From Terriglobales bacterium (GTDB lineage: Bacteria > Acidobacteriota > Terriglobia > Terriglobales > Acidobacteriaceae), in the NCBI GenBank assembly GCA_035567895.1, contig DATMPC010000022.1:181115-245114 (forward strand): a stretch of DNA of 64,000 nucleotides, given 5' to 3'. Positions 9,111 to 20,300 of this stretch are shown piece after piece (within the stretch, counting starts at the first letter, position 1; every line of letters begins with the position of its first letter). Both the position numbers and the translations under genes were made by a program. The notes beneath the pieces were generated by a model, which saw only the letters and a list, made by a program, of their open reading frames with translations, was not told the DNA's origin and made no database searches.

Positions 9111-12100
9111 ATGTTTGGCAAGCGCGGGACTGCTGTCCTACACGCGATGATCCTCATCGTGGGGCTAGTCGTGTGGACAGCCGGATGCGGCGGCGGGGGC
9201 GGATCTAACAGCTTCTCATCCAGTCCTGCTCCTCAGCCAACGACAAGTAACACATCGACGGGAACGAATGTGTCCGTTCAACCGGCAGATGCAAACGGCG
9301 CAACGCCTGCCAAACTGACCTTCAGCAACGTAACCCAAGGGGGAATGACCACCCTCACAATGGCAAGCACCGGCTTGGCGCCTCCGGCCGGATTCCTTGT
9401 CGGCAACCCCGCACTGTACTTCGACCTGGCCACGACCGCTGTTTTTTCCGGCACCGTTTCCGTTTGCATGAATTACACGGCGATTACGTTCGTGAATTCG
9501 CCGCGACTCTTTCACTACAACGGAAGCGCCTGGGTAGATGTAACGACTTCGGTCGACACGGCAAACCACACGGTCTGCGGAAACGTTACGTCTTTCTCTC
9601 CATTCGCAATCTTTCAGTCAGCCACGTCGCCCGCGATCACGAGTGCAGGCAGCGCGGCGTTCACGCTGGGCACTGTCGGTTCGTTCACGGTCACCGCCAT
9701 CGGCTTCCCCACTCCTGCCCTGACAGAAGGCGGAGCGCTACCGAACGGGGTCACATTCACCGACAACCACGATGGCACCGCGAAGCTGAGCGGCACAGCA
9801 ACAGCAACCGGGAATTTCCCAATCACGATCACTGCGCATAATGGTGCGACTCCAGATACGACGCAGAATTTCACACTATCAGTCAATCAAGCGCCAACGA
9901 TTACGAGCGTGAATAGCGCTACCTTCGCCGTCGGCGCGGCGGGTACGTTCACCGTGACGGCAACGGGGTTTCCGGCACCGACTGTCAGCGCGAGCGGTTT
10001 GCCGGCGGGCGTGACCTTCAACACCGCGACTGGAGTGTTGAGTGGAATGCCGAGCACGAGCGGCACGTTTCCATTCATCTTCACCGCGCACAACGGTGTA
10101 GGCGTCGATGGCATACAGGACTTCACGCTGACGGTAACGGCCGCCACGCAGGCGACGCTGACGATCACAGGACCGTCAGTCGTAATCTATGGCGCGACTG
10201 GCACAGCAACGGTTTCTGGCGGGAGCGGAACAGGCGCAGTGAGCTTCAACGCTGGGGCCTCGACTGGATGCTCAGTCACGGGAACAACAGTTTCAGTTAC
10301 CAACGCAAGCGGCACGTGCACCCTGGTTGCAACCAAAGCAGGCGACGACAGCTACAGCCCAGCGACTTCTGCACTGTCCACCGTAGTGCTGAACAAAGCA
10401 ACGCCCACGATTAAAATCCTCAACGGCAACACTGACGTTACTGGCCAGACCTCCACGTTCACCTACAACGGAGGCTTGCAAGGTCTGACGGCAACCGTTA
10501 CTGGCGCAGGCTCCGACAGCCTCTCGATCACCAGCCTTACCTACGACGGATCCTCCATTGCGCCGGCGAACGTGAAGGTCGTCAACAACGCAATAGCCAG
10601 CTACAACGTGGTTGCCAGCTACGGCGGCAATAACAACTACAACTCTGCATCTGCCAGTTCCAGCGAGCTCATCAATCGGGCCACCGCGGTGATCAGTGTC
10701 ACGGGCTACAGGGTGACCTACGATGGCCAGGCACATACGGCAACTGGTACTGCGACGGGCGTGGAAAGCACGCCAGCGAACTTGAGCTCACTGTTCACGT
10801 TAAGCGGCACGACTCACACAGAGACCGGCATCTACAACGGCGACGCCTGGACCTTTTCGGGAAATAACAACTACAACCCGGCGAACGGCACGATCAATGA
10901 TGCCATCTCGATGGCGGGTTCAACGATGACGGTGGACTGCACAGCGGGTGCGCCTTACACCTATACGGGTTCGCCATTGACGCCCTGCACGGCAGTCGCC
11001 GCTGGAGCTGGGAATCTAAGCGTGCAATTGACGCCAATCTACTCGAATAACATCAACGCGGGCACGGCCTCGGTGACGGCGGACTACACGGGCGATGCCA
11101 ATCACAGTGCCAGTACCGGCGGTGGCAGCTTCGTGATCGGGAAGGCGACGCCGACGATCACCTGGGCGAACCCGGCCAGCATCACCTACGGCACCGCGCT
11201 CGGCGGGACGCAGTTGAATGCCAGCGCCGCTGGTGTGCTCGGCAGCTTCGCCTACACGCAGCCAGCGGGCACGCTGCTAAACGCCGGCGCGAGCCAGACA
11301 CTCTCGGCGACATTCACTCCGAACGACACGACCAACTACACGACACAAACTGCGACCGTGACCATTACGGTCAGCAAAGCCAGTTCCACGGTGAATGTCG
11401 ACTGCACTGCCGGCGCACCCTTCATCTATACGGGTTCGCCATTGACACCCTGCACGGCAGTCGCCACCGGAGCTGGGAATCTAAGCGTGCAATTGACGCC
11501 AAGCTACTCGAATAACATCAACGCGGGCACGGCCTCGGTGACGGCGGACTACACGGGCGATACCAATCACAGTGCCAGTACCGGCAGTGGCGGCTTCGTG
11601 ATCGGGAAGGCGACGCCGACGATCACCTGGGCGAACCCCGCAAACATCACCTACGGCGCGGCGCTCACCTCCGCGCAGTTGAACGCCAGCGCCAGCGTGC
11701 CCGGTAACCTCACTTACACGCCGGCAGCAGGTGCCGTGCTGAGCACGGGCAATCAGATGCTAAACGGTGAAGTTCACCCCCACCGACACGTTGAATTACC
11801 AGACCGTGACCAGTTCGGTGAACGTCAATGTGATTCCGGCGGTGCTGACGGTGACGGCGCAGAACGCTGCTCGCACTTATGGAGCAGCGAATCCGGCGTT
11901 CAACGCAATCATCACCGGCCTCGTCAACGGCGACACGCAGAGCATGGTGAGCGGAAGTCCCAGCCTGAGCACGACAGCTACACCAGCCTCGGGCGTGGGC
12001 AGCTATGCGATCACCGCCACTTTGGGATCGCTGGCGGCAGCCAACTATACCTTCACCTTCGTGAACGGCACGCTGACAGTGAACGCCGCTGCGTTGACTG

Positions 12101-15100
12101 TAACGGCGCAGAACGCCTCGCGTGCTTATGGAGCAGCGAATCCAACGTTTACCGCGAACATCACCGGCCTCGTCAACGGCGATACGCAGAGCGTGGTGAG
12201 CGGAAGTCCCAGCCTGAGCACGACGGCGACACCAGCTTCCGGAGTGGGCAGCTATGCGATCACCGCCAGTGCGGGAACGCTGACGGCAACCAATTACACC
12301 TTCAGCTTCGTACCCGGCACGCTGACGGTGAACGCGGCTGCGTTGACAGTGACAGCGCAGAACGCTGTGCGGGCGTATGGGGCGGCGAACCCCACGTTCA
12401 GCGCGAGTATCACCGGCCTCGTCAACGGCGACATGCAGAGCGTGGTGAGCGGAAGTCCCAGCCTGAGCACGACAGCTACACCAGCCTCGGGCGTGGGCAG
12501 CTATGCGATCACCGCCACTTTGGGATCGCTGGCGGCTACCAACTACACCTTCAGCTTCGTACCCGGCACGCTGACAGTGAATGCGGCAACCCTGACGGTG
12601 ACGGCACAGAATGCCTCCCGCACTTACGGAGCCGCGAATCCTGCGTTCAGCGCCATCATCACCGGTTTCGTCAACGGCGATACCGTGAGCGTAGTGAGTG
12701 GCAGTGCCAGCCTGAGCACCACGGCAACACAAGCGTCTGCAGTGGGCGGCTACGCGATCAGTTCCAGTCTGGGAACATTGGCAGCGGCCAACTACATGTT
12801 CGGCTTCGTGAACGGCACGTTGACGATCACCCCCGCGACTGCGTCGGTGACTCCGAACGCCGCCAGCAAGACCTACGGAACACTGGATCCCGCACTGAGT
12901 GGAACACTCACCGGATTCCTCGCGGCCGACAACGTCACCGCTACCTACACGCGCGCACCAGGTGAGACCGTTGCCGGCGGCCCCTACACCATCAGCGCAA
13001 CACTGTCGCCAACAGGCGTGCTGGGCAACTACTCCATCACTTCCAACACGGCGATGTTCACCATCAGGCCGGCTCCGTTGATCGTCACCGCAAATCCAGC
13101 GCAGATGATTTATGGCTCTCCAGTGCCTGCATTCACAGCTAACTACACCGGCTTCGTCAACGGCGATACCGTGAGCGTAGTGAGTGGCAGTGCCAGCCTG
13201 AGCACCACGGCGACACATGCATCCGCCGTGGGCAGCTACGCGATCACAGCTACTGCGGGAACGCTGGCGGCAGCGAACTATACCTTCACCTTCGTGAACG
13301 GCATGCTGACAGTCAACGCGGCTGCGTTGACGGTGACGGCGCAAAACGCTGCCCGCACTTATGGAGCTGCGAATCCTGCGTTCAGCGCCATCATCACCGG
13401 TTTCGTCAACGGCGATACCGTGAGCGTAGTGACTGGCAGTCCGATCTTGAGCACGACGGCGACGCCAGCTTCCGGTGTAGGCAGCTATGCGATCACCGCC
13501 ACTACGGGAACACTCGCGGCAGCCAACTATACCTTCACCTTCGCGCCGGGCACGCTGACCGTGAATGCGGCGACCCTGACGGTAACAGCACAGAATGCCT
13601 CGCGCACTTACGGAGCCGCGAATCCCGCGTTCAGCGCCATCATCACCGGTTTCGTCAACGGCGATACCGTGAGCGTAGTGACTGGCTCTGCGAACCTGAG
13701 TACAGCGGCGACTGCAAACTCGACCGTGGGCCCGTATTTGATAATTGCGAGCCAGGGGACACTCAGTGCAACCAACTACACTTTCACCTTTGTGAATGGC
13801 ACGTTGACCATCACAGCCGCTACTCCGACTGTGACGTGGAACAACCCGGTGGCGATCACATACGGTACAGCCTTGGGCGGGACGCAGTTGAATGCCAGCG
13901 CCGGTGGTGTGCTCGGCAGCTTTGCCTACGCACCTCCAGCGGGCACCGTCTTGAACGCCGGCGTGAACCAGACGCTCTCGGTAACATTTACGCCGACTGA
14001 CAGCACCGACTACACGACGCAAGCCGCGACCGTCACCATTACGGTGAATCAAGCTCCTTCATCGACGACGTTCACCAGCTCGGTGAATCCATCGACTCTT
14101 GGAGCCCCCGTCACCTTTACCGCGACAGTATCCAGCAGCAGCGGCGGCACACCCACCGGCACCGTGATGTTCAACGATGGCAGCACCAGTTTGGGAACAA
14201 GCGTACTGGTTTCCGGCCAGGCGACATTCAGTGCTTCCGTGCTTGCGGCGGGAGCGCATTCGATCACGGCGGCCTATGGCGGAGATGGGAACTTCCGGTC
14301 GAGCACATCTTCGGCGCTGAGTCAGACGGTGAATCAGGCGGCGGCGATCACGAGTGCGAACAGCGCGACGTTCAGCTTCGGGACATCCGGCTCATTCACT
14401 GTGACGGCAACGGGCTTCCCAGTCCCGACTCTGAGCCAGACCGGGGCTTTGCCGGCGGGCATGATGTTCAACAACGCGACTGGAGTGTTAGGCGGCACTC
14501 CGACTGCCAGCGGTTCATTCCCGATCACCATCACCGCTCACAACGGCGTAGGCACAGATGCAACCCAGAGCTTCACATTGACCGTGAATCAGGCGGCAGC
14601 CATCACTAGCGGCAACAGCGCTACCTTCATCGACGGCATCGCCAGTTCCTTCACAGTAACGGCAACGGGCTTCCCAACTCCGACGCTGAGCGAGAGCGGT
14701 GCCTTGCCGGCGGGCGTGATGTTCAACACCGCGACTGGAGTGTTAGGCGGCACTCCGACTGCCAGCGGTTTATTCCCGATCAACATCACCGCTCACAACG
14801 GCGTAGGCGTCGATGCGGTCCAGAACTTTACGCTAACCGTATCTCCACCGATCCTGCAGTCGATCACTATCAACGCACTCAGCCCCTCGATCGCGAAGGG
14901 GACGAGCGATCAGTTCACGGCTACTGGAACCTTGAGTGACGGCACGACTCAAGACCTGACGAACTCCGCCACCTGGACTTCCACGAATCCTGCGGTCGCA
15001 ACCATCAGCTCCGCAGGTTCGGCGTTCGGCATCGGCGTCGGCTCTACCAGCATTAGCGCCACCAGCGCCGGAATTATGTCGAACACTCTTCCACTCACGG

Positions 15101-17790
15101 TAACGGCGGCTACGCTGCGATCCATCACGATCAGCGCAGCCAAGCCTTCCATTGCCAACGGCACGACCGATCAGTTCACCGCAAAGGGCATCTTTACCGA
15201 TGGCAGCATGCAAGATCTAACTGGTTCTGTGATATGGGCATCTTCGAATCCTGCTGTTGCAACCATTACCGCTGCGGGACTGGCGACCGGAGCCAGCGTT
15301 GGTTCCAGCAACATCAGCGCAAGCTTCAACGGAATCACGTCGAATCTGCTCCCACTCACTGTCACTCCGGCCGTACTGCAATCGATCGCTATCCGCGCTC
15401 AGAATGGTTCAATCGCGAAAGGTACGAACGACGAATTCACTGCCAGCGGAACCTTCAGCGATAACAGCACGCAGGATCTGACTAACTCTGTCGCCTGGAC
15501 CTCCTCGAACCTCACCGCGGTCAAAATCGATGCCAGCGGAGTCGCAACCGGAGCTAATATCGGTTCCAGCGACATCAGCGCTTCCCAAAATGGAGTTGCC
15601 TCAAACACATTCACCCTTACAGTCACAGCAGCCGTGCTGAACTCCATCATCATCGGCGCCGACAGTACATCGATCGCGAAAGGCACAAGCAATCAGTTCA
15701 TTGCTCTCGGTACCTTCAGCGATGGCACGGTGCAAGAAGTGACTGATTCCGCCAACTGGGTCTGCTCGGATCCCATGGTGGTGAGCGTCGACCCCACGGG
15801 TCTGGCAACAGGAGTGAACGTTGGCTCGTGCAACATTAGTGCCACGCAGAATGAAGTCACTTCCAACAGTTTCGAACTCACCATCACCGCTGCCGTTCTT
15901 CAGCTCATCTTTATCGGCGCCGACACCACGTCTACTGCGAAGGGCACCACCGATCAGTTCAGCGCTGTTGGAGTATTCAGCGACGGCACAATTCAGGACC
16001 TGACCGAGACAGCGACCTGGACTTCTTCGAATCCCGCGGTCGCAACCATCGCGCCCATGGGTTTGGCGAGTGGAGTAGGCCTTGGTACTAGTAACATTAG
16101 CGCGACCCAGAATGGAACTACGTCAGATACCTATGCCCTTACGGTCACTGATGCGGTGCTACGGTCGATTACCATCGCCTCCGATAATGGCACGATCGCG
16201 AAGGGTACAACGAATCAGTTCACAGCCACTGGGCACTTCAGCGATGGCACAACCCAGGACCTGACTAACTCCGTGATGTGGACTTCTTCCGGCCCGTCGG
16301 TGAACATCAACGCGACTGGTCTTGCTAACGGTCTCAGCCCCGGTTCCAGCAATATCACCGCAACCCAAAACGCAATCGCATCAAACACTCTGGCACTTGC
16401 TGTTAGCGATACGGTGGTGCAGTCGATCACGATTACTGCAGCCAGCGGCACCATCGCTAATGGACTGACCGAGCAACTCAACGCCACTGCCACCCTCAGC
16501 GATGGCACTATGCAAAACGTCACTCACTCTGCGACTTGGGCGTCATCGAGTCCCGCAGTGGCTACCATCAGCGCTGTAGGAGGAGTGGCCACCGGACTCA
16601 CGCTCGGCTCTACGAACATCAGCGCTACCGAGAACGGAGTCACGTCGGATCCCTTCGTACTCACAGTGACCACTGCTGTGCTGCAGTCCATCGCCGTCAC
16701 TCCTGCCACGCCATCGATTGTGAAGGGATCTGCGCAGCAGTTCACCGCCACCGGGACTTATAGCGACGGTAGCACTCAGGATGTCTCGCTTTTGGTAACG
16801 TGGACTTCTTCGGACACGAACATTGCCACGATCAGTTCAGCAGGATTTGCGACCGGAGTCGCCGCAGGCTCCGTCATTATTACGGCTGCTCAAAACGGCG
16901 TGTCTGGCTTGACGCCTCTAATCGTGGACAACCCGCCGCCGTCGATCACCTCGCTGTTGCCGAACATTCTCCCAATTACAGGCACAGCTCAAACACTGAC
17001 GATCAACGGCTCCAACTTCGATAACAACTCGACGGTTACTTACAACGGAGCCCCCCACTTCGTTACCCTTTTCAGCGCAAGTCAATTAACCATTCAGTTA
17101 AGCGCTGCCGACTTGGCGATGGCTGGTGTTTTCCCTGTGGTAGTCACCAATCCTCAGCCCGGAGGCGGTTCGAGTGCGGCGAGTTTCTCGGTTGCTGGGC
17201 TGGTTGTCACTCCAGCCGCTCTGGACTTCGGTTCAGTCCCGGATGGCATTGCCAGCATGTTTCAGATTGGGACTCTGACAGCGGTAGGAACCGCCGTCAC
17301 GGTAAATTCCCCCACCGTGAGCAACAACGCGTTCTCCGTCACTGGGCCCGGTGCCCCGCTGCAATTCCCGCTTCAGCTTGCGGCCGGAGACACCTTCCCA
17401 TTCATCGTCACTTTCAATCCGCTTTTGGACTCTCCCGGACTCGCCTCAGGAACTGTGACATTTGGCGGCAGTACCAACGCGGCTGCGCAGACCGTTTCCG
17501 GGACTGGTACAGCAATCGTTCAACTGACCTGGCAACCTAGTCCTACTCCCGATGCGCATTACAACGTGTACCGTTGCGGCGACGTCTCGCCCCTTGTAGC
17601 GGATGCTAGGTGCTCTTCCTCGCAAAACGGCTTCGACTATACCTACATCGCAAGCGTGGGCGATGGAATCCTAACCTACACAGATTTGTCAGCATCTTCC
17701 GGCAAGTACTACTACATCGTGACTGCGGTCGATACCGGCGGAAATGAAAGCGACAAATCGGCTATTTCCGATCCGGCTATAGTTCCATAG
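9111..17790 (+). CDS. Giant Ig-like/MBG/BIG_2 repeat lipoprotein (frameshifted)
   Basis: The product would be about 2,890 residues, exported and lipid-anchored: ATG 9111 opens a signal sequence ending in the lipobox-like VWTAGC followed by a Gly run. In order I see: an N-terminal beta domain; two putative-Ig (He_PIG-type) domains; several Ig-like units including a nearly duplicated pair (about 10920-11390 and 11390-11770); eight MBG-type repeats with TVTAQNA..TYGAANP; another Ig unit; two more He_PIG-type domains; eight BIG_2 repeats (LQSI..SIAKGT..QFTATG); one IPT/TIG domain; a choice-of-anchor-D domain; and a C-terminal fibronectin-III-like domain ending in PAIVP. A surface adhesin or matrix protein is likely. 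One extra G at 11766/11767 breaks the frame; the first frame runs to about 11766 and the second from 11767 to the end. Without that base the sense reads NVKFTPTDTLNYQT. Confidence 0.85.
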
Positions 17791-17884
17791 CTCCTCGTTT
17801 TCCGCCTTGCTGTCGGAGTTCCAGGGCGGGCGGAGCACCCTCTCACATTCCATCCATCACAATGGTTACGAATCTTCGAATAGC

Positions 17885-18937
17885 TCAACGCTGCTCTGTT
17901 TCTGCGTACTTCTGCCAACGCCTCCAGAGAATGCGCAGCGCAGCCATGATCGGAATGGATAGATATACGCCGATGACTCCGGCGATCTCTCCGCCTGCGA
18001 GAATGGCGAACAAGGCGGCTAGGGGATGCAGTTCGAGCGTGCCGCTCATGATGCGAGGGGAGTTTACATAGTCCTGCACCAACCGCCAGAGAGCCAGAAA
18101 CAAGACAAGAAGAAGCAAATGGTGGTAACCGGTCAGGAAGGCGACGCCAAAAATTACCAGTGCTGCGACCAGGGGACCCGCAACGGGAATAAATTCCATA
18201 GCCCCGCCCAGCAGGCCCAGGATGATCGCGTAAGGTACGCGCAACAGAAGCAGCACAACGGTATAAGCCACGAGCGATAATCCGGCCAAGATGAGCTGGG
18301 CGCGAATGTATCCGGCGAGGATCACGTTGAGATCCTCAATGATGCTGCTCACCAGTTGACGCTGCCGGCTTCTTTCCGCGATTTCGATCAGCGAGTTGGC
18401 AAATTCGCGTCCGTCGCGCAGGAAGAAGATGGCGAGGATAGGGATCACGATGAGCCAGACGACATTCGCCAGCAGCATGGTCGCGCGACTGGCAAAGTCC
18501 CTTGCCCACTCATCGATCACTCCACGGTGCGCTGCGAAGAACTGTTGTAGACGGGCCTGCGTCTCTAAGCTCCACCCATGCTTTCCGGCGAAACGCGTAA
18601 TTATGTCGCTCGCCGACATCTGATCCAGCAGGCTGGGCAGAGCGTTCGCAAGCTTTCGACCTTCATCCACCACCCGCGGACCGATGCTCAGAAGCACTCC
18701 TGTGATGATCAGCAGTAGCAAGACGTAAACCTGGAGAATGGCGAGGGAGCGCGAGCCCCGGGAGAACTTCGACTTCCGCTGAACCAGCGACACGAGAGGC
18801 TCGAGCAGGTAGGCAAAGAGAATCGCGAACAGGATGACGACGAGAATGCGTCTGGCGCCGTAAATGAATCCTGCGATCAGGCAGAACAGCACAATTGTGC
18901 TGAGTACACTCGCGGTGCGCTTGTCGAAGAAGCTCAT
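17885..18937 (-). CDS. AI-2E family transporter (PerM/YdiK-like permease)
   Basis: The 350-residue membrane protein starts with two hydrophobic helices (VLSTIVLFCLIAGFIYG and ILVVILFAILFAYLLEPLV), has an amphipathic soluble part at about 95-145, then five or six more helices. It includes the family signature region GLLGGAMEFIPVAGPLVAA and, near the end, HPLAALFAILAGGEIAGVIG. Family members are proposed exporters of small molecules or cation/proton antiporters; the AI-2 function is proven for few, so the substrate here is unknown. It converges with the giant lipoprotein gene (94-base gap) and seems to be a single-gene unit. Confidence 0.88.
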   Translation of the reverse strand: MSFFDKRTASVLSTIVLFCLIAGFIYGARRILVVILFAILFAYLLEPLVSLVQRKSKFSRGSRSLAILQVYVLLLLIITGVLLSIGPRVVDEGRKLANALPSLLDQMSASDIITRFAGKHGWSLETQARLQQFFAAHRGVIDEWARDFASRATMLLANVVWLIVIPILAIFFLRDGREFANSLIEIAERSRQRQLVSSIIEDLNVILAGYIRAQLILAGLSLVAYTVVLLLLRVPYAIILGLLGGAMEFIPVAGPLVAALVIFGVAFLTGYHHLLLLVLFLALWRLVQDYVNSPRIMSGTLELHPLAALFAILAGGEIAGVIGVYLSIPIMAALRILWRRWQKYAETEQR

Positions 18938-19092
18938 CTGTTTACGATGCCAGTGATCGTACTCACTTCTTAGAAACCCCTCAACAAGCGCCGAGACCTA
19001 CGACTGTTTACGCCACACCTTGAAGTGCATTTTGCCGTGACTACTCGTCGTAAGTTCGCCTACGAGTTTTTGGATTCTAAATTTCCAGCGGA

Positions 19093-19560
19093 CTATTCAG
19101 TCACAATTCTGTCTGCCCACTCCACCAGCGAGACGAATATCGCGGGAGAGCCGAATTTTGCTCCCCACTGATTCAGGTCGGCTTCCGTTACCCCACGGGC
19201 ACGGGAACATGCCCCTCAGGAAAACACGGGAATGCGCTTGGCTACGAGCTTTTCGAAGGTCTCACTCAAGGGTGGCCAGCCAACGGGCTTGATGGCATCT
19301 ACCGTGGCCTTGCGCATAAGGTAAGTGGCTTCGCCGGTGAGGAAGATCTGCACGTCGTGGCCTGCCTCGGCCAGGGCGAGTCCGTGGATAAAGGCAAACG
19401 AAGCTCGCGTAGGATCGTCGGATCCCCAAGCGCTCTTCATCATGATCTTCAGGCGCTTCTTGGTTTCAGATTGGGTCGCGTCCGCCAGGGCGGCTGCAGG
19501 CCATCCTAAGAATGGCAATGCGGATAACCATGAGAGAAACGAACGCCGCTCGGTCTTCAT
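19093..19560 (-). CDS. Tat-exported DsrE-like protein with in-frame UGA (candidate selenoprotein)
   Basis: The frame opens at ATG 19560 behind a strong AGGAGG. The N-terminus ERRSFLSW plus a hydrophobic stretch ending AALA is a twin-arginine signal. A DsrE/DsrF-like fold follows (KIMMKSAWGSDDPTRASFAF, GHDVQIFLTGEATYLM). Residue 115 is TGA (19218-19216). With no frame change, the sequence continues GACSRARGVTEADL...SLVEWADRIVTE and stops at TAG 19095-19093, giving 155 residues. That tail is what DsrE-like proteins normally carry, and the first Cys of their CxxC-type motif lies where TGA occurs, so the motif becomes U-x-x-C. A nonsense mutation of TGC/TGT is the alternative, but the intact, in-frame tail argues against decay. 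The expected role is a periplasmic thiol/selenol redox or sulfur-handling protein. No selenocysteine machinery is in this window. Confidence 0.7.
19187..19215 (-). promoter_or_regulatory. Candidate bacterial SECIS stem-loop
   Basis: Directly after the in-frame TGA, GUUCCC can pair with GGGUAAC around the nine-base loop GUGCCCGUG, leaving a bulged U on the 3' side. A GU at the start of a small loop and a bulged U recall SelB-binding elements. The loop begins 14 bases after TGA, slightly closer than usual. A competing hairpin GGGCAUG/CGUGCCC with loop UUCC uses overlapping bases. Confidence 0.4.
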
Positions 19561-19799
19561 TTGTCCTCCTGAATTAAAGAGGCATGGTACACGAAAGGAA
19601 AGAGGTGGAAAGTAAGTACGCGAGGCGGTGCCAGTAGCAATGCTGCATTGCGGGTCAGCTCTACGAGTGGGCGAACGAACATGATCGCATCACAAACGTG
19701 TGACCGACAAGACTGGGCACTCGCCGTTTGGAAAGTCTAAGAGCCCAAGCCAAGTGCAAGGTCGGCCACTCGCCAATCGCGGTGCCGAGACAGATGTTC
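19561..19799. other. Intergenic, no gene seen
   Basis: This 239-base spacer separates the end of pgaD from the DsrE-like gene on the same strand. Apart from the AGGAGG ribosome binding site of the DsrE-like gene at its left edge I see no coding sequence and no strong hairpin. It should hold the promoter of the DsrE-like gene. Confidence 0.5.
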
Positions 19800-20300
19800 T
19801 CATCGACGGCTGCTTGCCGTAGCGACCGTCGATTCGAGATCTCTCCGCAATACACCGGCGATGTGGTTGTCGGCATTGAAGGTGACGATCGCGATTCGAT
19901 AAGTCTTCCAGAGGGCGAGTTCCTCGGACTTCATTCCGAAATAGTGAGCATGCTCGCTGGTCGGCAAAGGAATTGGTTGCGGAGCTTCGCGCTTCTGGCG
20001 AAGGCGTCTGGTTCCTCTAAACGCCCAAAATGCCAGCCATGCGGCCAGGCAGATCGCAGCCAACAGGAATTCGCTTAGAGGATTCCAGATGTCGACCACA
20101 TGCACTGGTTTTACATGTGTGAGCGAGAAGACAGGAGGGCTGAAGTAGTCATAGAACAGATAGAGCCCGTATCGCATAGATTGGGCGATGGCAATCCATG
20201 CAACAACCGTCAACAAAATGTCCCGGAAAACAAGCCAGGCCGGCAGTCGTTTGGCCTGTATCAACGGTGGTGCTGGTGGCACGTGCACATTAGCGTTCAT
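19800..20300 (-). CDS. pgaD: PgaD-like accessory protein of PNAG synthase
   Basis: The 166-residue product has a Pro-rich N-terminus, two transmembrane helices (about residues 25-45, LLTVVAWIAIAQSMRYGLYL, and 72-92, FLLAAICLAAWLAFWAF), then a basic cytoplasmic tail. This is the layout of PgaD, the small inner-membrane partner that, with the synthase, responds to c-di-GMP in E. coli. Its ATG (20300-20298) overlaps the stop of pgaC as ATGA, which fixes the start and implies translational coupling. Sequence conservation in PgaD is low, so the assignment relies on size, topology and position as the fourth gene of a pgaABCD order. Confidence 0.8.
   Translation of the reverse strand: MNANVHVPPAPPLIQAKRLPAWLVFRDILLTVVAWIAIAQSMRYGLYLFYDYFSPPVFSLTHVKPVHVVDIWNPLSEFLLAAICLAAWLAFWAFRGTRRLRQKREAPQPIPLPTSEHAHYFGMKSEELALWKTYRIAIVTFNADNHIAGVLRRDLESTVATASSRR

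Noticed and set aside
11710..14052. Long minus-strand open frame (780 codons) opposite the giant lipoprotein gene
   Set aside because: It mirrors the MBG repeats with a Cys/Arg/His-rich, low-complexity translation and has no recognisable domain; it results from repeat structure and codon bias.
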